The translations under genes were made by a program, and so were the position numbers. This document shows positions 34,619 to 42,111 of a stretch of 45,189 nucleotides of DNA, in pieces (position 1 is the stretch's first letter; every line of letters begins with the position of its first letter). This stretch comes from JBBDRX01 sp040905245 (lineage in GTDB: Bacteria; Bacteroidota; Rhodothermia; Balneolales; Balneolaceae), in NCBI GenBank assembly GCA_040905245.1, contig JBBDRX010000039.1, positions 1 through 45,189 of the forward strand, given 5' to 3'. The notes beneath the pieces were generated by a model that had not been told where the DNA came from, did no database searches, and worked only from the letters and a program-made list of their open reading frames with translations.

Positions 34619-34622
34619 ATAG

Positions 34623-35597
34623 TCACAACCAGTTGTTTGATTTGTACCACTGCAAGGTCTCTTCAAACCCCTTGTTCAGGGATATTTTCGGATGATAACC
34701 GAGTCTTTCTACTGCTTTTTTGTGATTGCAGGTCCACTCGAGTATCATTTCGTTTGCTTTCTCTTCATTCAGAACGGGGTAAATTCCAGCAAGCGATGCA
34801 CTCTTTTCGACTACTTTGGCAATACCCCGAACCCAAGCTGGACGAATGTAAAACGTAAAAGGGTGTCGTTTCAGTATTTTACACGCCGATTCCCTCATTC
34901 GGTTCCAGTTGACCACCTCGGGGCCACTCATGAAATAGGTCTCCACCCCTGGCAGACTATTTTTGACAGAGAGAAGGATTCCGTCAACAAGGTCGTTAAC
35001 GTGCACCAGTGACAGTCTGGGATGTTCTCCATCGCCGACAATCGGACAAAAGCCTCGATTAACCATTTTGAACCAGGTGAGAATCTGGTCTTCCCGGGGG
35101 CCGTACACAACCGGTGGCCGGATCATGGAAATAGACATGCCTTCCGGAGCCATCCTGTGGATGGCTTTTTCCATCTCGAGCTTGGAGTGTCCATACATGC
35201 TCATGGGCCGGCATGGATCGGACTCCGTTATCGGGGTGCCCTCACTCGGCCCGGCAGCTGCCAGTGAGGAGAGAATGGCTACACGGCGGACTCCTGCATC
35301 TGCTGCCAGATGCATCAGGTGCAGAGTGGCATCCACATTGGCTTTTTGAAAGGTTTGAGGATCCGGTGCCTTGAGGATGGCGGCATTATGAAACAGAGTA
35401 TCAACCCCGTTCAGCCCTTCTTTAAGGGCTTCCGTATCCATCAGGTCTCCCGATATACGGCTGATCCGTTTTCCAGTCAGCCACTTTTCCCGATTTCTGA
35501 CGAGGCATCGAATTTCATTATAGTCTTTATCCTCGAGAAGCCGGTCTGTCAGGTGACTTCCGATAAAACCTGTGCCGCCTGTAACAAATGCTTTCAT
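34623..35597 (-). CDS. Extended SDR NAD(P)-dependent reductase, CerR-like
   Basis: A 324-residue extended short-chain dehydrogenase. The nucleotide-binding motif is TGGTGFIGSHL, the active-site pair is YGHSK (Tyr-x3-Lys) with the Ser in ILSSLAAAGPSE, and RPPVVYGPRED is the typical NAD-epimerase segment. Alone it resembles dihydroflavonol/sterol reductases and epimerases. Next to genes for an Spt-type enzyme and a GNAT-type acyltransferase it fits the reductase (CerR) that acts on the oxidised ceramide intermediate in bacterial sphingolipid synthesis. It is divergent from the glycosyltransferases and first gene of the run leading to mutY. Confidence 0.8.
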   Translation of the reverse strand: MKAFVTGGTGFIGSHLTDRLLEDKDYNEIRCLVRNREKWLTGKRISRISGDLMDTEALKEGLNGVDTLFHNAAILKAPDPQTFQKANVDATLHLMHLAADAGVRRVAILSSLAAAGPSEGTPITESDPCRPMSMYGHSKLEMEKAIHRMAPEGMSISMIRPPVVYGPREDQILTWFKMVNRGFCPIVGDGEHPRLSLVHVNDLVDGILLSVKNSLPGVETYFMSGPEVVNWNRMRESACKILKRHPFTFYIRPAWVRGIAKVVEKSASLAGIYPVLNEEKANEMILEWTCNHKKAVERLGYHPKISLNKGFEETLQWYKSNNWL

Positions 35598-35800
35598 TAA
35601 ATCCTTATATTACTCAAATATGTATTGGCCGGGTGTTCTCCCGGAGGTCTGTTGGGTATTTTGTGTCCGGAGTACGCTTTCTGCAAAGATTGTGGGACGT
35701 TTTCGACGAGTCGTTCGGGTTGAACCACCCCATGGCCTGCCGGAAAAATCAACTCTGCACGGACCCAAGATACAAAGTTGAATGTTGCATTGGAAAATAT

Positions 35801-36946
35801 ATGGAAGGCTTCCGAATTGCTATTTTTACCGGTAACTACAACCACATTCGTGATGGTGTATCCCTGACATTGAATCGGTTGGTCCGGTATTTGGAAGAGG
35901 CCGGAAACGATGTGCTTGTTTTTGGGCCCAGTATTGACAATCCACCTATGGTTCATGAAGGAACCATGGAGGTAGTTCCCTCCATCTCCATGCCCGGCCG
36001 GCCCGAATATCGTATCTCTCTTCGGATGACAACTTCAAATCGTAAAAGACTGAAAGCGTTTGATCCGGACATCGTTCATATTGCAACTCCGGATCTTCTG
36101 GGACTTCAGGCGTTACGATGGGCTTGCCGGAGAAAAATTCCGGTCACCACTTCCTACCATACACATTTTTCGAGCTATCTGTCTTACTATAACCTTGGTT
36201 GGATAGAGGCATTGACTGTTCGATATCTAAAGTGGTTTTACGGTAAGGCCAAGCAGGTTTATGTGCCGGCTCCATCCATGATTGAAGAGATGAAATCACA
36301 AGGCTTTCTCGGTGACCTTCGGATTTGGGCCAGAGGAGTAGACCTCTCTCTGTTCTCCCCACGGCAGAGAGACTTGAACTGGCGAAGGAAATTGGGAGTT
36401 GACGACCGGGATCTGATTCTGCTGTTTGTGTCTCGGTTGGTTTGGGAAAAGAATCTGGATATTTATGCAAAAGCGGCAAAACAGGCGATGGCGCATGACA
36501 GTCGGATTCGCCCGATGGTGGTCGGGGACGGCCCTGCACTGGAGAGATTGAAAGAGATACTTCCTTCTGCGATCTATACCGGATTTCTTACCGGCGGGGA
36601 TCTGGCGAGAGCCTATGCGAGCAGTGACATTTTCTTGTTTCCTTCGGTTACCGAGTCTTTTGGTAATGTAACACTTGAAGCGATGGCCAGTGGCCTCCCG
36701 TGTATTGTTGCGAATGCAGCCGGCAGTAAGTCGCTGGTCAATCAGGGAGAGAATGGTTATATCGTCGATGTATCCAGTGTGGATTCAGTTTCTACTGCTG
36801 TGATTCGGATGGCGGATGACGATTCGTTACGCAAATCGATGGGGCAGTTATCATTTGAAAAAGCTCAAAAATATAGTTGGAGTCAGATTAACGGGGAGTT
36901 GTTGGATAACTACAGGGAAGTACTGAATCGGAATGACTCGAAATAA
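35801..36946 (+). CDS. GT4-family glycosyltransferase (MgtA/SQD2-like)
   Basis: A 381-residue retaining glycosyltransferase of the GT-B fold. The N-terminal acceptor domain begins IAIFTGNYNHIRDGVSLTLN and contains VTTSYHTHFSSYLSYY; the C-terminal donor domain has LLFVSRLVWEKNLDIYAKAA, VVGDGPALERLKE and the EX7E motif in FPSVTESFGNVTLEAMASGLP. It resembles enzymes that glycosylate lipids such as diacylglycerol (GDP-mannose-dependent MgtA, SQD2). The true start is probably ATG 35801 (MEGFRIAIF); the frame is open back to 35588 but that part is not conserved. Ten bases separate it from the next glycosyltransferase gene. The acceptor here may be ceramide. Confidence 0.88.
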   Translation: MEGFRIAIFTGNYNHIRDGVSLTLNRLVRYLEEAGNDVLVFGPSIDNPPMVHEGTMEVVPSISMPGRPEYRISLRMTTSNRKRLKAFDPDIVHIATPDLLGLQALRWACRRKIPVTTSYHTHFSSYLSYYNLGWIEALTVRYLKWFYGKAKQVYVPAPSMIEEMKSQGFLGDLRIWARGVDLSLFSPRQRDLNWRRKLGVDDRDLILLFVSRLVWEKNLDIYAKAAKQAMAHDSRIRPMVVGDGPALERLKEILPSAIYTGFLTGGDLARAYASSDIFLFPSVTESFGNVTLEAMASGLPCIVANAAGSKSLVNQGENGYIVDVSSVDSVSTAVIRMADDDSLRKSMGQLSFEKAQKYSWSQINGELLDNYREVLNRNDSK

Positions 36947-36955
36947 TACAGGCAT

Positions 36956-38080
36956 TTGAAAATACTCTACATATCACATACAATTCCGCCGAAAAATCAA
37001 CCTCTGGAAAGCGTTGGGGGGATGCAGAGCGTCAGTCTCCAGTTAATGAAGGCGATGGAGGAGATGGAAGAAGTCGAGCTTGAGACCCTGATACAGAGAA
37101 CCCCATGGAAAAACATCGGGTATTCCACAACCGGGTTTCTGTTTCGTCTGCTTTATCTGATTCCTTCCGCTGTTGAGCGTTTCCGACCCGATGTGATTCT
37201 TTTTTCGTCCATGGTAACAGCTATTGTTGCTCCGTTTCTCTCCAGAAAAGTGGATACTCCGATGATTGCAATTAATCATGGGCAGGATGTTACTCTGCCG
37301 CTCTGGATCTATCAGAAATATCTGCCGGTTGTGTTTCGACATCTTTCTGGTGTGATCTCTGTATCTGAAGCGACCCGCCGAGAATCCATAAAAAGAGGGA
37401 TGGCTCCGGAAAAGGGAATTGCACTTCCCAACGGGCTCGATCCTGCCCGAAGTGTAAATCTGCCGGCAGCTGATGTTTCGAGGAGGGTTTTGGCAGAGCA
37501 GTTCGGGATTGATAGTGATCCGGCCCGGCCATTGATTTTAACAGTAGGACGTCAGGTCAAACGAAAAGGTCATGCCTGGTTTATACGTGAGGTAATGCCC
37601 CTGCTTGCCGAAGAAGTCGAGTACCTTATTGTTGGAGATGGCCCGGAGTATGGGGTGATACAACAGCAGATCGAGGATTCCGGATTCGGGTCGAGAGTGT
37701 TTTTGACCGGTCGCCAGCCGGACGAGATTCTTCAGATGGCCTATTCGGCTGCCAATCTTTTTGTAATGCCGAATATCCCGGTTGAAGGTGATATGGAGGG
37801 ATTTGGGATTGTACTTCTTGAGGCAAATCAGGCAGGGGTTCCCGCAGTAGCGTCCGATCTGGAGGGGATCAGAGATGTAATTACACAGGGAGTCAACGGA
37901 TACCGGGTTCCTTATGGAGATGCAGAGGCGTTTGCTGAAAAGGTAAAATATGTGTTGAGCCATGAGCGGGAGTCTCTGTCTGTATCAGCAAAAGAGCATG
38001 TTTTGGAACAGTTCAGCTGGAATCGGGTAGTACGTGAGTATGTAGCCTTTTTACGGAGAGTTGCAGAAAATTCTCAATAG
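36956..38080 (+). CDS. GT4-family glycosyltransferase
   Basis: A 374-residue GT-B glycosyltransferase. It begins KILYISHTIPPKNQPLESVG, has a donor-binding lysine segment (TVGRQVKRKGHAWFIREVMP), IVGDGPEYG and the EX7E region VEGDMEGFGIVLLEANQAG. It starts with TTG at 36956, ten bases after the preceding gene, with a weak AGG upstream. It is co-transcribed with the previous gene. Together they could add two sugars in sequence, probably to a lipid acceptor; the sugars cannot be told from sequence. Confidence 0.87.
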   Translation: MKILYISHTIPPKNQPLESVGGMQSVSLQLMKAMEEMEEVELETLIQRTPWKNIGYSTTGFLFRLLYLIPSAVERFRPDVILFSSMVTAIVAPFLSRKVDTPMIAINHGQDVTLPLWIYQKYLPVVFRHLSGVISVSEATRRESIKRGMAPEKGIALPNGLDPARSVNLPAADVSRRVLAEQFGIDSDPARPLILTVGRQVKRKGHAWFIREVMPLLAEEVEYLIVGDGPEYGVIQQQIEDSGFGSRVFLTGRQPDEILQMAYSAANLFVMPNIPVEGDMEGFGIVLLEANQAGVPAVASDLEGIRDVITQGVNGYRVPYGDAEAFAEKVKYVLSHERESLSVSAKEHVLEQFSWNRVVREYVAFLRRVAENSQ

Positions 38081-38110
38081 TTTATTGCCCCGGCAGAGGG
38101 GTGAAGTTTA

Positions 38111-38141
38111 TTTGAAGGAATTATAAATGTGCCTATATTTA
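38111..38141 (+). promoter_or_regulatory. Bacteroidota-type promoter of the serine palmitoyltransferase gene
   Basis: TTTG (38111-38114), 19 bases, then TATATTTA (38134-38141) match the -33 TTTG / -7 TAnnTTTG arrangement apart from the last base. Only eight bases separate the second box from ATG 38150, so the transcript would be almost leaderless. Confidence 0.5.
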
Positions 38142-38149
38142 AAGGCTAA

Positions 38150-39412
38150 ATGACAATGATCAAGCCGTTTATGATGGGTGAATCCAGACCCGATTTAAAA
38201 AAGTCAGATATTTTCAGGAAAGCCTATGAGTTTACCAAGGCCGAGGAGATCAAGGGACTGGGACTTTATCCATACTTTAAACCACTTCAGGCGACGGATG
38301 GCACGACTGTAAAAATCGAAGGCCGTGATGTGATCATGGCCGGCTCCAACAACTATCTTGGATTGACCAACGATCCAAGAACCATTGAAGCTGCGCAGAA
38401 TGTGATTTCCACCTATGGAACGGGTTGCACCGGTTCCCGCTATCTGAATGGAACGCTGGATCTGCATTTGGAGCTTGAAGAGAAGCTTGCAGTATTTCTC
38501 AATAAGGAGGCCTGTGTTCTGTTCAGTACGGGCTATCAGACAAACGAAGGGACCATTCAGACTCTGGCCGGAAGAAATGACATTATTTTTTCCGACAAGG
38601 ATAACCATGCCTGTATTGTTGTAGGAACACAACTCTCGAATGCAAAAACCGTTCGTTATCGACATAACGATATGGAGCAGCTTGAGATGTTGTTGGACAA
38701 GGCAGACCCTGATTCCGGAAAAATTATTATAAGCGACGGGGTTTTCTCCATGTCGGGTATGATTGCAAAAGTACCTGAACTTGTGAAGTTGTCGAAAAAA
38801 TATGGTGCCAGGCTATATCTTGACGATGCACATGCCATTGGTGTAATTGGAGAGGGTGGAAGAGGTTCGGCATCTGTATATGATCTGATGGACCAGGTCG
38901 ATTTGATCACCGGAACCTTTTCCAAGTCATTCGCTTCCCTTGGAGGGTTTGTGGTCGGGGAGCAACCGGTAATCGATTTTATACGGCACCATTCTCCTGC
39001 ACATATATTCAGTGCAAGTATGCCGCCTGCAAATGTTGCAACGGTGCTGAAGGCACTTGAGATCCTGCAGGAAGAAACCTGGCGACTGGAGCGGCTCGAA
39101 GAGATTTCCAATTTTATGAGAAAAGAACTCAGAGCTCTCGGATTCAACGTCTGGACGAGCCAGACTCCGATCATCCCTGTTGTCATCGGTGATATGATGG
39201 ACTGCTTTCAGTTCTGGAAAGACCTCTTTGAAGAGGGAGTGTATGTAAATGCGGTTGTTCCGCCGGCCGTCCCACAAAATCAGGCTCTTGTCCGGACAAG
39301 TTATATGGCGACGCACACCAATGAACACCTTGAAAAGGTGTTGAATGCATTTCGCAAGGTGGGTATTCGTCATGGCATTATCGATAATAATGGAAAGTCA
39401 CTGCTGGACTAA
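38150..39412 (+). CDS. spt: Alpha-oxoamine synthase, serine palmitoyltransferase type
   Basis: A 420-residue PLP enzyme of the alpha-oxoamine synthase family. The PLP lysine is Lys259 in LITGTFSKSFASLGG; His153 (SDKDNHACIVVG) would stack on the cofactor, and Asp225-Asp226 with His228 (YLDDAHAIGVIGEGG) are the usual pyridine-nitrogen and phosphate ligands. SNNYLGLTNDPR and GTGCTGSRYLNGTLDLHLEL are family signatures. The family also includes KBL and BioF, but the context of a GNAT acyltransferase, a CerR-like reductase and glycosyltransferases favours serine palmitoyltransferase, which makes 3-ketosphinganine from serine and an acyl thioester. There is no Shine-Dalgarno; alternative starts are ATG 38156, 38171 and 38174. 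Confidence 0.85.
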   Translation: MTMIKPFMMGESRPDLKKSDIFRKAYEFTKAEEIKGLGLYPYFKPLQATDGTTVKIEGRDVIMAGSNNYLGLTNDPRTIEAAQNVISTYGTGCTGSRYLNGTLDLHLELEEKLAVFLNKEACVLFSTGYQTNEGTIQTLAGRNDIIFSDKDNHACIVVGTQLSNAKTVRYRHNDMEQLEMLLDKADPDSGKIIISDGVFSMSGMIAKVPELVKLSKKYGARLYLDDAHAIGVIGEGGRGSASVYDLMDQVDLITGTFSKSFASLGGFVVGEQPVIDFIRHHSPAHIFSASMPPANVATVLKALEILQEETWRLERLEEISNFMRKELRALGFNVWTSQTPIIPVVIGDMMDCFQFWKDLFEEGVYVNAVVPPAVPQNQALVRTSYMATHTNEHLEKVLNAFRKVGIRHGIIDNNGKSLLD

Positions 39413-39442
39413 TAGACACGGAATGGACGGGAGTCGGCACCT

Positions 39443-40561
39443 ATGACGGGAGTAACATTCGTCTCGACAAAAGCGGAAAAAGACCGGTTTATCCGATTTC
39501 CCTATCAACACTACAAGGGAGACACCTACTGGGTGGCTCCGCTTCTTCTTGAGCAGAAAAAACTGCTCGATGTGAAGAAGAATCCATTCTATCAGAATGC
39601 CGAAATCGCACTTTTTCTTGCCGAAGAAGATGGTGAGCCGGCCGGTCGAATCGCCGCAATTATCGACCATCGATTCAATAGGTATCATAACAGCTCAACC
39701 GGGTTTTTCGGGTTTTTTGAATCGATCGATTCGCGACCGGTAACTGAGCTTCTGTTTCGGGCGGCTGGAGATTGGCTCAAGGCTCGTGGAATGAATCGCA
39801 TCACAGGTCCTGCAAATCCGAGTATGATGGACGAAGTCGGGATTCTTGTGGACGGATTCGAGTCCTATCCCTATCTGATGATGCCCTATCACAAACTGTA
39901 TTACAACAACTTGCTCGAACGTGTCGGTTTGCAAAAAGAGATGGATTTATACGCTTACGAAGTATCTCAGGATACAGTGAACCGACAGCGAATGCAGCGA
40001 GCGGCAGATATTGTCCGGAAAAGAACTCCGGGGCTTGCCATTCGCCCGATTGATTCGAAAAACCTAAAAAAAGAACTTGAGATCGTTCGACATATATTCA
40101 ATGAGTCCTGGAACGAGAACTGGGGCTTCATTCCGGTCTCCATGGAAGAGCTTGAAGCGATGGGAGAGAACTTGAAAATGATTCTGGATGTTCAGGTGGC
40201 CCATATTGCAGAAGTGAATGGAGAGCCGGTAGCCTTCTCCATCGCCTTTCCAGACTATAACCAGGTGTTTCGAAAGATGAACGGTCGGCTTTTCCCTTCC
40301 GGAATTTTTAAACTTCTGTGGTACCGACGAAAAATTGATCGGATACGTACCGCACTGATGGGTGTGTTGCCTGCATATCGTGGAAAGGGAATTGATGCAC
40401 TCCTTCATCAAAAAGCTATCGATAATGGTTTGAAGGTTGGTTACCATGCCTCCGAATTGAGCTGGATTCTGGAGAGCAATACCGAGATGATTCGGGTAGC
40501 TGAAAAAATTGGCGGAACACGTACCAAGACCTATCGTTTTTATCAGAAGGAGCTTGTTTAG
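39443..40561 (+). CDS. GNAT-superfamily acyltransferase, candidate bacterial ceramide synthase
   Basis: A 372-residue protein with a GNAT-like domain in the C-terminal half: VQVAHIAEVNGEPVAFSIAF, LMGVLPAYRGKGIDALLHQK (the acyl-CoA-binding R/QxxGxG/A element) and SWILESNTEMIRVAEKIGGT. The N-terminal half (YQHYKGDTYWVAPLLLEQKK, GPANPSMMDEVGILVDGF) is typical of a family found beside spt genes. In Caulobacter the GNAT-type enzyme of the spt locus acylates the sphingoid base. I infer the same role here: transfer of a fatty acid to the amine made by the Spt-type enzyme encoded 30 bases upstream. Confidence 0.75.
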   Translation: MTGVTFVSTKAEKDRFIRFPYQHYKGDTYWVAPLLLEQKKLLDVKKNPFYQNAEIALFLAEEDGEPAGRIAAIIDHRFNRYHNSSTGFFGFFESIDSRPVTELLFRAAGDWLKARGMNRITGPANPSMMDEVGILVDGFESYPYLMMPYHKLYYNNLLERVGLQKEMDLYAYEVSQDTVNRQRMQRAADIVRKRTPGLAIRPIDSKNLKKELEIVRHIFNESWNENWGFIPVSMEELEAMGENLKMILDVQVAHIAEVNGEPVAFSIAFPDYNQVFRKMNGRLFPSGIFKLLWYRRKIDRIRTALMGVLPAYRGKGIDALLHQKAIDNGLKVGYHASELSWILESNTEMIRVAEKIGGTRTKTYRFYQKELV

Positions 40562-40608
40562 GCAGGTTCCTTCCCGGTTCCATCTCTCCATTTTTATTCA
40601 AAATTCTG

Positions 40609-40616
40609 TACATTTG
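40609..40616 (+). promoter_or_regulatory. TAnnTTTG promoter box of fumC
   Basis: TACATTTG matches the -7 consensus. The upstream region is T-rich (TTTTTATTC at 40591-40599) but has no clear TTTG at the usual distance. The message would start about 40 bases before the fumC ATG. Confidence 0.4.
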
Positions 40617-40662
40617 ACTTCCCTGTACGAATTTGAACCAGTAACGAAAGATTGACCGAATT

Positions 40663-42054
40663 ATGAGTGAGTTTCGTGTGGAAAAAGACTCCATGGGCGA
40701 GGTGAGAGTACCTGCTGATGCATACTACAGTGCTCAGACACAACGTGCATTTGAAAATTTCCCGGTTAGTGGGATCAGATTCGACAGGGACTTTATTAGG
40801 GCATTGGGCTATGTGAAACAGGCCGCTGCCCTGGTAAATGGAGAACTTGGCCATCTCGATAAAAATGTCTCCAAAGCGATTAGCCGGGCTGCTGGTGAGG
40901 TAGTCGAAGGGAAACTCGATGATCACTTTGTTGTGGATATTTTCCAGACCGGATCCGGTACGTCCACCAATATGAATGCGAATGAGGTGATTGCCAATCG
41001 GGCAAACGAGTTGAAGAATGGAACGGATGAGGCGATTCATCCGAACGACCACGTCAATTTTGGCCAATCGTCCAATGATGTGATTCCCACTACAATTCGT
41101 GTCGCAGCATGTCTCTCCTGCCGAAATGCACTTCTTCCCTCACTTCAGCATCTTCATCAAGCCCTGCTGGAGAAAGGAGAGGAGTTGAAAGAGGTGGTCA
41201 AGACCGGCCGGACCCATCTGATGGATGCGATGCCGATCACAATGCAACAGGAGTTCAGCGGGTATGCACGGCAGGTAGCTCTTGGAATGGAGCGGGTCGA
41301 ATCTGCGCTGAAGAGGTTGCGGGAACTACCACAGGGAGGGACAGCAGTCGGAACCGGGATCAACACGCATCCGGATTTTGGCCGGCGATTTGCCGAAACA
41401 ATCTCTGAATTGACCGAGGAGTCATTTCAGGAGGCCGAAAACCATTTTGAAGCACAGGCAACGGTGGATGCTCCTGTAGAGATGAGCAGTCAGTTGAAAA
41501 CAGTTGCAGTAGGCCTGATGAAGATTGGAAATGATCTTCGATGGATGAATTCCGGTCCCAATACCGGCCTGGGTGAAATCGAGTTGGAAGCTCTTCAGCC
41601 CGGTTCATCGATTATGCCCGGCAAGGTTAATCCCGTGATTGAAGAGTCTCTCACAATGGTTTGCGCTCAGGTCATTGGTAATGATGCAACGATTACTGTG
41701 GCAGGTCAGTCAGGTAATTTTGAGTTGAACGTCATGCTTCCGGTTGTAGGACACAACCTGCTTGAATCAATACGGATTCTTGCCAATGCAGCCAGAAATC
41801 AAGCAGATCGCTCGATTCGAAATTTCAGTGTCCGGGAAGATCGTCTGAAGGAAATGGCCGGCAAAAACCCGATACTGGTGACAGCATTGAATCCGCTGAT
41901 CGGATACGATCTTGCTGCAAAGATAGCCAAGAAGGCCTACGCGGAAGGGCGTACTGTGCTGGATGTGGCAAGAGAGATGACGTCGCTCTCTGACGAAGAG
42001 TTGAAGCGATCATTAAATCCGATTAACATGACCCGTGGCGGTTTTATGGATTGA
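40663..42054 (+). CDS. fumC: Fumarate hydratase class II
   Basis: A 463-residue class II fumarase of the fumarase/aspartase superfamily, converting fumarate and malate in the citric acid cycle without an iron-sulfur cluster. Signatures: RVEKDSMGEVRVPADAYYSA, TGSGTSTNMNANEVIANRA, NDHVNFGQSSNDVIPTTIRV, KTGRTHLMDAMPI and the mobile loop GSSIMPGKVNPV. The length matches the family. The nearby E1 gene follows on the same strand about 55 bases later. Confidence 0.96.
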   Translation: MSEFRVEKDSMGEVRVPADAYYSAQTQRAFENFPVSGIRFDRDFIRALGYVKQAAALVNGELGHLDKNVSKAISRAAGEVVEGKLDDHFVVDIFQTGSGTSTNMNANEVIANRANELKNGTDEAIHPNDHVNFGQSSNDVIPTTIRVAACLSCRNALLPSLQHLHQALLEKGEELKEVVKTGRTHLMDAMPITMQQEFSGYARQVALGMERVESALKRLRELPQGGTAVGTGINTHPDFGRRFAETISELTEESFQEAENHFEAQATVDAPVEMSSQLKTVAVGLMKIGNDLRWMNSGPNTGLGEIELEALQPGSSIMPGKVNPVIEESLTMVCAQVIGNDATITVAGQSGNFELNVMLPVVGHNLLESIRILANAARNQADRSIRNFSVREDRLKEMAGKNPILVTALNPLIGYDLAAKIAKKAYAEGRTVLDVAREMTSLSDEELKRSLNPINMTRGGFMD

Positions 42055-42111
42055 TTCTATATGGAATGTGTGTTGTTTTTTTGAAGAGCAATTACGCATT
42101 TGCTGCAGAAG

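Noticed and set aside
35588..35800. N-terminal extension of the first glycosyltransferase by 71 codons
   Set aside because: It overlaps the start of the divergent SDR gene and the usual GT-B start (IAIFTG) lies after the ATG at 35801.
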